Under the pieces are notes generated by a model, which had not been told where the DNA came from, made no database searches, and saw only the letters and a program-made list of their open reading frames with translations. 34,009 nt of DNA from Desulfobulbus sp. (lineage in GTDB: Bacteria > Desulfobacterota > Desulfobulbia > Desulfobulbales > Desulfobulbaceae), in assembly GCA_030600525.1 (NCBI GenBank), contig JAUVLX010000002.1, forward strand, positions 1 to 34,009, given 5' to 3'. This document shows, one piece after another, positions 24,393 to 31,850 of the stretch (within the stretch, counting starts at the first letter, position 1; each line of letters starts with the position of its first letter). The position numbers and the translations under genes were made by a program.

Positions 24393-25472
24393 TTACATAC
24401 CAATAAGTTCAACAACAGCCCCATAAACCTGTTCCACTGAAATCCCTTTCATACAGGACATGTGTGAACATGATCTTTGTCGACAACAAAGACAGTCGAC
24501 CCCTGGAGCCTGCAACACCCGATGTGCAACTTTGTATGGACCCACCCTTTCCGGATGAGTTGGCCCAAAAAGTGCTGCTACCGGAGTTTTAACCATGGCC
24601 GCTATATGCATAGGTCCAGAATCCAGCCCAACATAAGCAGCTGCCTGCTCGATCATCGCCACAGAGTCTTCAAGACTCAGGAAACCTGCAGCTATAATCG
24701 CTTTTCTTTCCATCTTCGAGGCAATAGAGGCAATATACTTCTGGTCATTTGCACTCCCCCCAAAAACAACCTCAACTCCAGAGTCAATAAGCTGATCAGC
24801 CAGCAGCGCCCATTTTTGCACTGGCCAAAATTTAGTTTCCCATCGGGCAGCAGGGTTTGCATATGCAAACCGCTGACCTTCTACAACGCCGTGTGTCGCA
24901 AGAAAGCTGCTTGCTCTTACTCGGTCTTCGGGGCTAGTGCACATATAAAAATCGTTTTCCGACACAGGGCATTGCAAATGCTCACAAAAAAGGAGATTTT
25001 TGTCCAGGGCATGCTCAATCTCATCTGGTACAAGAACATGTTCATGCTGAAACAGGGTGTTCAACTCCCTGGCATCTGCAAAACCCAAGCGGACACCTTT
25101 GGGATTTGTTAACGCTAACACACCGCTGCGAAAGGAGGCATGCAAATCAAGACTAATATCAAACGGGACTGCCCTGAATGCCCTTTTTAATAAAGCCAGG
25201 GTCCGCACTGTTGCAATCAGGGCCTTGCCATAAACACCGCGTGGCGCCTGAGGATCGCTGGTGGCAGGAATATGGATGGGGTAAACATGATCCACAGCGT
25301 CGTCTCTCTCCACAATGCCCGCAAATCCCTGTTCAACGATCCAGCCAATACAACAATCTGGATAATGTCGTTTTAAGGCATGGGCTACAGGCAATGTATG
25401 TACAATATCCCCCAAAGAACTTTGTTTAATAAATAAAATCCGTTTATTATCCAAATCCATTTCTGCTCTCAT
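24393..25472 (-). CDS. waaC: GT9 heptosyltransferase, WaaC-like
   Basis: A 359-residue GT9 enzyme. The N-terminus RILFIKQSSLGDIVHTLPVAHAL and IGWIVEQGFAGI resemble heptosyltransferase I (WaaC), which adds the first heptose to Kdo of the LPS inner core. The C-terminal half has YVGLDSGPMHIAAMVKTPVAALFGPTHPERVGPY, the ADP-heptose binding signature. A cluster of cysteines near the end (CLCCRQRSCSHMSCMKG) is unusual for the cytosolic enzyme and could hold a metal, though such Cys-rich ends occur in GT9 proteins of this group. The ATG overlaps the stop of the upstream GT4 gene (ATGA). Confidence 0.87.
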   Translation of the reverse strand: MRAEMDLDNKRILFIKQSSLGDIVHTLPVAHALKRHYPDCCIGWIVEQGFAGIVERDDAVDHVYPIHIPATSDPQAPRGVYGKALIATVRTLALLKRAFRAVPFDISLDLHASFRSGVLALTNPKGVRLGFADARELNTLFQHEHVLVPDEIEHALDKNLLFCEHLQCPVSENDFYMCTSPEDRVRASSFLATHGVVEGQRFAYANPAARWETKFWPVQKWALLADQLIDSGVEVVFGGSANDQKYIASIASKMERKAIIAAGFLSLEDSVAMIEQAAAYVGLDSGPMHIAAMVKTPVAALFGPTHPERVGPYKVAHRVLQAPGVDCLCCRQRSCSHMSCMKGISVEQVYGAVVELIGM

Positions 25473-26527
25473 CCCATTGACCGTGCAAACTGTTTCAAGG
25501 CCTCGATATGTTGTCTGGTTTCAAGGCCGTGGCTAGCTGCAAAACCGGTTGCGATTATCTTCGGCCGCAACCCCTTGATAGTATCGATAAGAGTTTGAGG
25601 ACGATTATCAGGTATCACAATCCCATCTTCGGCGCCAAGGAGTTCCGCAGCCCCAACAGAGGCTGTTACTACGACCGGGGTACCGCTTTCCAGCGATTCC
25701 ACCACAACCAATCCAAAAGGTTCATAGTGCGAAGGAAGCACCACATAATCTACGGCACTATACAGGGAGGCCATATTATCCACATATCCTATAAAACGAA
25801 CATTATCCGACGGCCTGCTCTTTTTCGGACCTCGACCGCCAACAATAATTAACTCGTGTTGAGAGGGGTCAAGGACAGCATATGCGGCAAGCAGCTCATG
25901 CAGCCCTTTTCGTTGATGACTCATGGACGGAAAAAGAAGGGTTAGTTTTTCCGAGTTAATTTTAAACATTTTCTGTACGTGTTTACGTTCTTCGGCATTT
26001 ACTCTGGAAAAACGTTTTTCATTAACAGGGGGGTATACAACCCTCACGTTTTCTTGAGTGATGGGATAATGACGTTCAATCTCAGCCTGAATAGATTTTG
26101 AATGGGCGACTATCCAAGGCACGGTCGCAAACATATGTGTTTCAAAACGATTTTCAATGCCATCATGGCCCCTGCGATACCAGTTCTGACTGCTCCTGGT
26201 CAACACCGACTGAGGATGTACCCCACCGACAACAGCAACATCCTGGCATCCAGTACGGGTCAAACTTAAGGAAAGGTCATAATCAGAGCGCAAAAACTGA
26301 CGATTATATTTACATAAAAAAGCGTATTTCCGGAGTCGCCGCGGCAAAAAAAACAGTGATGTCTTATGGAAAGTGCAATCGTAACCCCTTGCGAGTTCCC
26401 TGTCAATTTCATAGGCATGGACATGTAACTCATCACCGGCATCCAAAAAACCTTGCACAAGGGTCAGGAGGTACGACTCCATACCTCCTGATTTACTGAA
26501 CTGATTATGGATAAGGGCAACCTTCAT
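25469..26527 (-). CDS. Family 4 glycosyltransferase (WaaG-like)
   Basis: A 352-residue GT-B enzyme. The N-terminus MKVALIHNQFSKSGGMESYLLTLVQGFL is the acceptor half; the donor half has FPSMSHQRKGLHELLAAY, VRFIGYVDNMASLYSAVDYVVLPSHYEPFGLVVVESLESGTPVV, the GT4 E-x7-E motif. The likeness to WaaG (LPS glucosyltransferase I) is moderate. AGGGA lies about 9 nt before the ATG. It begins the sub-run GT4-waaC-GT2 after a 250-bp gap, so a separate promoter in that gap is likely. Confidence 0.87.
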   Translation of the reverse strand: MKVALIHNQFSKSGGMESYLLTLVQGFLDAGDELHVHAYEIDRELARGYDCTFHKTSLFFLPRRLRKYAFLCKYNRQFLRSDYDLSLSLTRTGCQDVAVVGGVHPQSVLTRSSQNWYRRGHDGIENRFETHMFATVPWIVAHSKSIQAEIERHYPITQENVRVVYPPVNEKRFSRVNAEERKHVQKMFKINSEKLTLLFPSMSHQRKGLHELLAAYAVLDPSQHELIIVGGRGPKKSRPSDNVRFIGYVDNMASLYSAVDYVVLPSHYEPFGLVVVESLESGTPVVVTASVGAAELLGAEDGIVIPDNRPQTLIDTIKGLRPKIIATGFAASHGLETRQHIEALKQFARSMG

Positions 26528-26554
26528 CGGCTGATCCCTAGCCCTGATTTCTCA

Positions 26555-26641
26555 TGAGCATTTTGTAATTGTTTGAAAACATGCATAATTTCATATTCAT
26601 ATTGTTAACACCAACCAGAGATAAAATTGGCAAAATGCTCA
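26555..26641. repeat. 11-bp inverted repeat pair between two glycosyltransferase genes
   Basis: TGAGCATTTTG (26555-26565) and CAAAATGCTCA (26631-26641) are perfect inverted copies 65 nt apart, with AATT continuing the match after a small internal loop. They lie just upstream of the GT4 gene on its strand. They may be an operator pair or a leader stem. The rest of the 26528-26777 gap shows a 12-bp palindrome ATAGTCGACTAT near 26694 and the dispersed repeat at 26702-26722, but no gene. Confidence 0.4.
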
Positions 26642-26701
26642 CCGAAGGTCAGCCCATGTGGTACCATCTTCTTCAGTATTCTGGCAGCAAAAATAGTCGA
26701 C

Positions 26702-26722
26702 TATCGGAGTCTGCGCTTACCT
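26702..26722 (+). repeat. 21-nt dispersed repeat, copy 2
   Basis: TATCGGAG-TCTG-CGCTTACCT matches 19 of 21 positions of the minus strand at 14979-14999. The two loci are otherwise unrelated in gene context. It directly follows the ATAGTCGACTAT palindrome. Confidence 0.5.
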
Positions 26723-26777
26723 ATTTACTACCAAAAACTTTGAACCTGGCACCACCTGAACTGATGAGAAACCCAGG

Positions 26778-27653
26778 CTAGATGATGGCGCGATAAAGGC
26801 TGAGGGCAATTCTATACTGTTCAAGCTTCATCTGGTTCCTGAACTTTTGTTTAGGCGGAGCAGGTAAAGACGACAGGCAAAAAATCCGCCATACTGCCTG
26901 TATTGAACGAGCCCACCCAATTTTCCGTTGCACATTTATGGGATAATGTTTGGTTAAAAACTGTATTTCTGCTTTCATTTTTTTTTCAAAAACCGACAAG
27001 GGGGCAACGTTCCGTTCGCTTTGACCTTCCAAATGGGTTATGGCCGCTTCATCAATGAAAGCAATCTCCCACCCAGCCATTCGTATACGTAGACACAGAT
27101 CAATATCTTCTCCATACAGGAAAAATTTCTCATCAAAACCATTAATACTGTCCATGACCTCTTTACGGACAACCATACCGGCACCCAAAACCCAGGCAAT
27201 ACTGCCGGGTAAGGTAGCGAACAACGCCTTACTGTAATGCCCACCAGGATAATCATGTTCAATAGTATCATGAGCTTGTCCCCGGCAAGTTATCATTTTA
27301 ACCCCGCCCAGTCCGACCAAGCTTTGGTGGTGCATGTATTCTCTGATGTTTACGAGGCACCTTGGGTGTAGGACCGTATCCGGATTAAGCAAGAACAGTA
27401 AATCGCTCCCACATCGCACAGCGGCCTGATTATTTGCAGTTCCAAACCCCACATTTTCATGATTGTCGATCAGCTCAACCTGCGAATACCTCTGCTTTAT
27501 CAAAGCAACACTGTTGTCGGTCGAGTTGTTGTCAACCACAAACAACCTCTGCCACTGATCACTCTGTGCAATCACAGAATCAAGGCAGGCGGGCAGAAGG
27601 TCTGCTGTATTATAATTAACGATTATGATCGATAGTGACGGTAACGCAGACAT
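26778..27653 (-). CDS. Family 2 glycosyltransferase, rhamnosyltransferase (WbbL) type
   Basis: A 291-residue GT2 enzyme. SLSIIIVNYNTADLLPACLDSV opens the fold, DNNSTDNS and LLNPDTVL are the nucleotide-sugar and DxD sites, and NGFDEKFFLYGEDIDLCLRIRMAGW is the characteristic WbbL-type segment containing the probable catalytic acid region. Homologues transfer rhamnose in O-antigen or cell-wall synthesis, but the donor cannot be fixed from sequence. The C-terminus is basic and hydrophobic and may touch the membrane. It is set off from its neighbours by gaps of about 240-250 bp on both sides, unlike the other genes of the locus, which suggests a separate insertion into the cluster. Confidence 0.86.
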   Translation of the reverse strand: MSALPSLSIIIVNYNTADLLPACLDSVIAQSDQWQRLFVVDNNSTDNSVALIKQRYSQVELIDNHENVGFGTANNQAAVRCGSDLLFLLNPDTVLHPRCLVNIREYMHHQSLVGLGGVKMITCRGQAHDTIEHDYPGGHYSKALFATLPGSIAWVLGAGMVVRKEVMDSINGFDEKFFLYGEDIDLCLRIRMAGWEIAFIDEAAITHLEGQSERNVAPLSVFEKKMKAEIQFLTKHYPINVQRKIGWARSIQAVWRIFCLSSLPAPPKQKFRNQMKLEQYRIALSLYRAII

Positions 27654-27806
27654 ATCTCATCGGCCTTTTCTACAGTTAACAACTGAAGTGCTACCCATAA
27701 AGAGCTTTGCTCTCCTCTGAACAAATGAATAAGGATATCATTTAGTTTTAAATCGTCAGACGAAAAAGAATTCTTCCCTATCCCCATTAACCGCAGGGAT
27801 CGATCC

Positions 27807-27850
27807 TGTAATCATCGAGAATAAACCTTTTCAAACTACTCATGATTACA
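27807..27850. repeat. 12-bp stem-loop between waaL and a glycosyltransferase gene
   Basis: TGTAATCAT-C-GAG (27807-27819) pairs with CTCATGATTACA (27839-27850), 12 pairs with one bulged C and a 19-nt loop. No adjacent T-run supports a terminator. A separate TTGACATCTGTCAA palindrome (27886-27899) overlaps the end of waaL. The rest of the 27654-27895 gap holds no gene that I can see. Confidence 0.4.
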
Positions 27851-27895
27851 GATGAGACAAGCCACTGCCTGACTCGTTTTCAACATTGACATCTG

Positions 27896-29092
27896 TCAAC
27901 AATTATCAGGTGCCTTTTTAAACAGCACAGCGGAGAATAGAGAGAAGAAAAAACCGGTTTGATAGACAACTAGATATGATTCTGTCAACATAATGACCAA
28001 AAAGAAAACTGGAAAGGCGTAGCGCACCCGCTGCAGCCCGTCTTTTTGAATCCTTCCTTGCCTGAACTGTAAGAAAAAAAGCGATAAGATAACAGCTAGA
28101 CCAACTCCACCGAATCGGGTGCCGACAAGAAAATATTGATTATGGGGATTATCAGTAGGTGATATATCAGGAGACCTTTGCTGGTTGACTTTGGAGTACT
28201 CTACATCAAAATCACCAGTCCCGACACCCAACAATGGGTGGGCTTTCATAATTTCATACGAGTTGCGCCAGTACAACAAGCGCAGGCCAACAGAGGTATT
28301 GGGATTCTGTTCAAACTGAGCTATTTCATTGCGGGCAAGATCGACCCTGCTTCTAAACTGAGGACTCCATGAATACCCGGCATAAAAAAGAAGTGGCAGT
28401 AAAATTGCAGTCCCACAAACAGCCACGATCAGATTTTTTCGAAACTTCTGCACCAAAAAAAGAACAATCAGCACAAAGAAAACTAACTGTCCTGCCCGTC
28501 CTTCGGTAATAAACATGTTAAAAACCATCACTCCCAGTAAAATAAAACCAAACCATTTAAAAACGGCCTTGATTTTCCCCCAAAAAAGTTCATGGGCAAG
28601 CAAATAAATGGCAATGGCAAGCAGGGGATTATACACTACATGAAAGGTTTTCTTGGTGAGATGGAGTGGGGTAACATCGGCGTAATGAATTAAATCAAAC
28701 CAGGCCAGGTAGGTCATGCTCATGGCAACGGTCATACCTGCTAAAAAAGCTCCTATATACCATCGCCTTTTATTATACACCACAAGCGTCATAAAAAGCG
28801 GCATGAGCATAAATTTCCATCTTTTTGCCAAAAATGACAAACCGGATTGTACATCATCACTCCACAAGAGCCCTGCAACCATGAGCGCAATATAAGCTAG
28901 CGCCGCTAAACAGACCCCATTTTGCCTCACCTCTGTCAACTTCTCCACAAATCTCCCGTCAATAACCCAGCCAAGTACGAGAAGACAGGCAAGCACAGAA
29001 ATCACTGATGTTGAAAGGGGGAGGAAAAATGCAAGCAACAGCATGCACCAAAAATTCATTTGTTGCACACGCAAGGAAAAAGACGAGCGCAT
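27896..29092 (-). CDS. waaL: O-antigen ligase/polymerase family membrane protein (WaaL-like)
   Basis: A 398-residue integral membrane protein with about ten to twelve hydrophobic segments, the first at FWCMLLLAFFLPLSTSVISVLACLLVLGWV. A large polar loop between the later helices carries LLGVGTGDFDVEYSKVN and TDNPHNQYFLVGTRFGGVG; the His-containing NPHNQY motif is typical of the Wzy_C/WaaL family active region. WaaL transfers undecaprenyl-linked O-antigen to lipid A-core on the periplasmic face. Wzy polymerase is the alternative, but the place between msbA and core glycosyltransferases favours ligase. An AAGGA lies 9 nt before the ATG and msbA ends 16 nt upstream. Confidence 0.82.
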   Translation of the reverse strand: MRSSFSLRVQQMNFWCMLLLAFFLPLSTSVISVLACLLVLGWVIDGRFVEKLTEVRQNGVCLAALAYIALMVAGLLWSDDVQSGLSFLAKRWKFMLMPLFMTLVVYNKRRWYIGAFLAGMTVAMSMTYLAWFDLIHYADVTPLHLTKKTFHVVYNPLLAIAIYLLAHELFWGKIKAVFKWFGFILLGVMVFNMFITEGRAGQLVFFVLIVLFLVQKFRKNLIVAVCGTAILLPLLFYAGYSWSPQFRSRVDLARNEIAQFEQNPNTSVGLRLLYWRNSYEIMKAHPLLGVGTGDFDVEYSKVNQQRSPDISPTDNPHNQYFLVGTRFGGVGLAVILSLFFLQFRQGRIQKDGLQRVRYAFPVFFLVIMLTESYLVVYQTGFFFSLFSAVLFKKAPDNC

Positions 29093-29108
29093 AGCTATAT
29101 TTCCTTAT

Positions 29109-30839
29109 TCATGCTGCATATTGCAATGCATAAAGAACCTTATATTCACCATCAAATGCCAGTAATTCTTCGTGGGTCCCGGCCTCTACCAGCCAGCCGT
29201 TTTTCAGGACAATGATTCGATCTGCATTTTTAATGGTGGAAAGCCGATGTGCAATAACAATGGTCGTTCTGTTCTGCATGAGATTTTCAAGAGCATACTG
29301 GACCTTTTGCTCGGACTCTGTATCCAGCGCTGATGTTGCTTCATCCAGAATAAGGATGGGCGCATTTTTGAGCAAAGCTCTGGCTATGGATATACGCTGC
29401 TGCTGGCCACCGGATAATCTTGCTCCAGACTCACCAACAATAGTATCAAGACCATCGGGTAACGCATTTATAAAATCAAGGGCATAGGCAGAACGGGCCG
29501 CCTCCATAATTTCTTCATCAGAGCAACCTTGGACACCATATCCGATGTTGTAGCGCACCGTATCATTAAAAAGAATGGTTTGCTGGGTGACCAATGCGAG
29601 CTGACTCCGTAGCGAGTGCAGAGTAACATCCTTAATATTGGTTCCGTCTATCCGAAGGGAACCGGATGTCACATCGTAAAATCTAGGAATAAGGTTAGCC
29701 AGCGTACTTTTCCCACCGCCACTGGGTCCCACGACGGCAAGGACCTCGCCTCTCTTGACCTCCAACTTAATATTATGCAGGACAGGTTCATCATCCCCAT
29801 ACCTGAAGGTAATATTATCAAAATCAATGCTGCGGGAGAATGGAGGCAATGTTAGCGCCCCGGACTTTTCCCTGATATCGAGTTCTATATCCAGCAGGGT
29901 GAAAATCCGCTCTGCTGCGGCCATTCCCGATTGAATGGTTGAATTAATTCTACTGACGCCTTTAACCGGCTCATAGAGCATTATCAAAGCCGTAAGAAAA
30001 GACATGAACGTTCCCGGGGTGGAGTTGCCATTAAGTACCTGCATGCCTCCAAACCAGATGATAAGAGCCATCCCAATTCCACCAAGAAATTCAACCATGG
30101 GGTGAGACAGGCAACGAAATTTGGTCTCGCTCATTAAAATATCGAAAAGCCGCTGCATATGAGCTGCAAACCGGTTTTTCTCAAATTTTTCCATGCAAAA
30201 GGCTTTTACAATCCGAGTACCTGCGATGGTCTCATGCAGTTGATTGGTGGACACTCCCAAGTGACTCTGATAGTTAGTGCTGATCCTCCGAAATTTTTTA
30301 CCAAAGACAGTGATGGGCACTGCAGCCATGGGGATAAAAATTAAAGAAACAAATGCCAGACGCCAATCCATGTAAAAGATAACGCCGAGCAAACCAATAA
30401 CCGTAAAAAAATTACGCAACAGATGAATGAGGGCATGGGAGACTGATCCCTGGAGCATACTGACATCATTAACAATTCTGGAAATCAACTCTCCCGTGGC
30501 ATTTTTATGAAAGAAACTTAAACTCAGATCATTGAGATGGCTGTAGATAGCAACGCGCAAGTCACGGATGACATTCTGCCCAACCCATTCAAGCAGATAT
30601 GAGTAGACAAAGTAAAAGACTCCTTTAATAAAAAACAGTACCAGAAGGGCAACGGGCAGTATATTGAGCAGAGTTGGGTCTTTCTTGAAAAAGATTTCAT
30701 CTAGTAACGGCTTCACCATATACGCCTGGGCTGCATTAAAACCAGCAACAACGATCATAGCCCCCATGGCAATGAACAATTTCATCTTGTATGGTTTGAG
30801 TACATGGGCGAGTCGTGAAACAATTTCTTTAGAAGTCAT
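29109..30839 (-). CDS. msbA: Lipid A export ABC transporter, ATP-binding/permease MsbA
   Basis: A 576-residue half-transporter that flips lipid A-core across the inner membrane. The first ~310 residues contain six membrane helices (for example LFIAMGAMIVVAGFNAAQAYMV and FFTVIGLLGVIFYMDWRLAFV). The ATPase domain has Walker A GPSGGGKST (about 370), signature LSGGQQQRISIARALL (about 472), Walker B ILILDEATSALD and the H-loop IAHRLST. Length and domain order are normal for MsbA. It stands in the middle of the LPS operon, upstream of waaL, which supports the lipid A role over a generic exporter. Confidence 0.9.
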   Translation of the reverse strand: MTSKEIVSRLAHVLKPYKMKLFIAMGAMIVVAGFNAAQAYMVKPLLDEIFFKKDPTLLNILPVALLVLFFIKGVFYFVYSYLLEWVGQNVIRDLRVAIYSHLNDLSLSFFHKNATGELISRIVNDVSMLQGSVSHALIHLLRNFFTVIGLLGVIFYMDWRLAFVSLIFIPMAAVPITVFGKKFRRISTNYQSHLGVSTNQLHETIAGTRIVKAFCMEKFEKNRFAAHMQRLFDILMSETKFRCLSHPMVEFLGGIGMALIIWFGGMQVLNGNSTPGTFMSFLTALIMLYEPVKGVSRINSTIQSGMAAAERIFTLLDIELDIREKSGALTLPPFSRSIDFDNITFRYGDDEPVLHNIKLEVKRGEVLAVVGPSGGGKSTLANLIPRFYDVTSGSLRIDGTNIKDVTLHSLRSQLALVTQQTILFNDTVRYNIGYGVQGCSDEEIMEAARSAYALDFINALPDGLDTIVGESGARLSGGQQQRISIARALLKNAPILILDEATSALDTESEQKVQYALENLMQNRTTIVIAHRLSTIKNADRIIVLKNGWLVEAGTHEELLAFDGEYKVLYALQYAA

Positions 30840-30911
30840 TTATAAATAAATAAACAGTTAATAGTATTAAGAATAGATTCTGCAAATACGTCGGCAGCAA
30901 TATCCAATTGG

Positions 30912-31793
30912 TCAGTGAGCAGCCATTTGAACAAGCTGCTTAAAACATCGCTCAACCCTGCCGGTCGTAAGGAGATATTTCCAATAATGCTGGCGCAAGT
31001 GGTTACCGATGAAGTTCACTCTGGGCGTCACCACCCTAACATGTCCCCATCCCGGCTGCCACAGCCGAGCCTTCTTTTTTCTTCCGTGGATACTCAGGGT
31101 CGGGATGCCCAGACAGGAAGCGAGATGACCGCCGCCGGAATCATTTCCGATAAAGTAGCCAGACTCATAAAGATAGGCAGCGCAATCTGCGATAGTTGAA
31201 AAACCGATCAGTGGAAAAGCATTATTAACAACCGTCTGCCATTCCTCACTCTCAGCTTTGCTCATAATAAAGACTGGTTCAAACCCTTTTTTTTGCAAGC
31301 GATCGCCAAGTTGCAAAAATCTTTCCGGCACCCAATTTTTACTCACCTCCGCACTGGTTGGATGAATACATACCCGCTTTTCGTTTTTTCTCAGGTTTAA
31401 TCCTGCTGGAGGCGAGATGCCGTTTTCAAAAACAGGTTGATGGTGGGGGAAAACATGATGACAGACCACCTGCATGTTTTCGACCTGCGTCATTTCAGGC
31501 TGTTGTAGGGAAATATAATCCATCTGCCTGCGCGCCACATCTTTATCTGCTGAACTCTCCATCCTGCCGGACCAAAAAAAAAGTGTATACGATTCCAGTT
31601 CCTCAGGAAATTCAGCTACCGGCAAAGAACGTTCTATCCGGTGTTGCGGGAACCAATCCTGCATCTGGTAGATAACATCGCTATACACAGTAGTGGCATA
31701 TCCGTGTAAATGCGCATTGTACAGCAGCACCATCTCAACAAGATTATCTCCCAAGCCCTGACCGCCAACCAGGGCAATTGCATCTTCAGCCAT
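30912..31793 (-). CDS. GT9-type (heptosyltransferase-like) glycosyltransferase
   Basis: A 293-residue GT9 relative. ALVGGQGLGDNLVEMVLLYNAH matches the N-terminal GDxxxxxP-type loop of the family in altered form, and KRVCIHPTSAEVSKNWVPERFLQLGDRLQKKGFEPVFI followed by GYFIGNDSGGGHLASCLGIPTLSIHGR is the donor half with the GNDSG(P) motif. It is shorter than typical heptosyltransferases (about 330-360), mainly in the N-terminal half, so substrate preference is unclear. It lies 72 nt before msbA and 57 nt after the U32 gene on the same strand. Confidence 0.78.
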   Translation of the reverse strand: MAEDAIALVGGQGLGDNLVEMVLLYNAHLHGYATTVYSDVIYQMQDWFPQHRIERSLPVAEFPEELESYTLFFWSGRMESSADKDVARRQMDYISLQQPEMTQVENMQVVCHHVFPHHQPVFENGISPPAGLNLRKNEKRVCIHPTSAEVSKNWVPERFLQLGDRLQKKGFEPVFIMSKAESEEWQTVVNNAFPLIGFSTIADCAAYLYESGYFIGNDSGGGHLASCLGIPTLSIHGRKKKARLWQPGWGHVRVVTPRVNFIGNHLRQHYWKYLLTTGRVERCFKQLVQMAAH

Positions 31794-31850
31794 TACAGAT
31801 TACCCCTGCTACAACTTCTCTTTGGCATGCAAAAGGATATGGGCCTCACC

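Noticed and set aside
26569..26781. 70-codon plus-strand frame between two glycosyltransferase genes
   Set aside because: It has no recognisable motif or ribosome binding site and spans the inverted repeats and the dispersed 21-mer.
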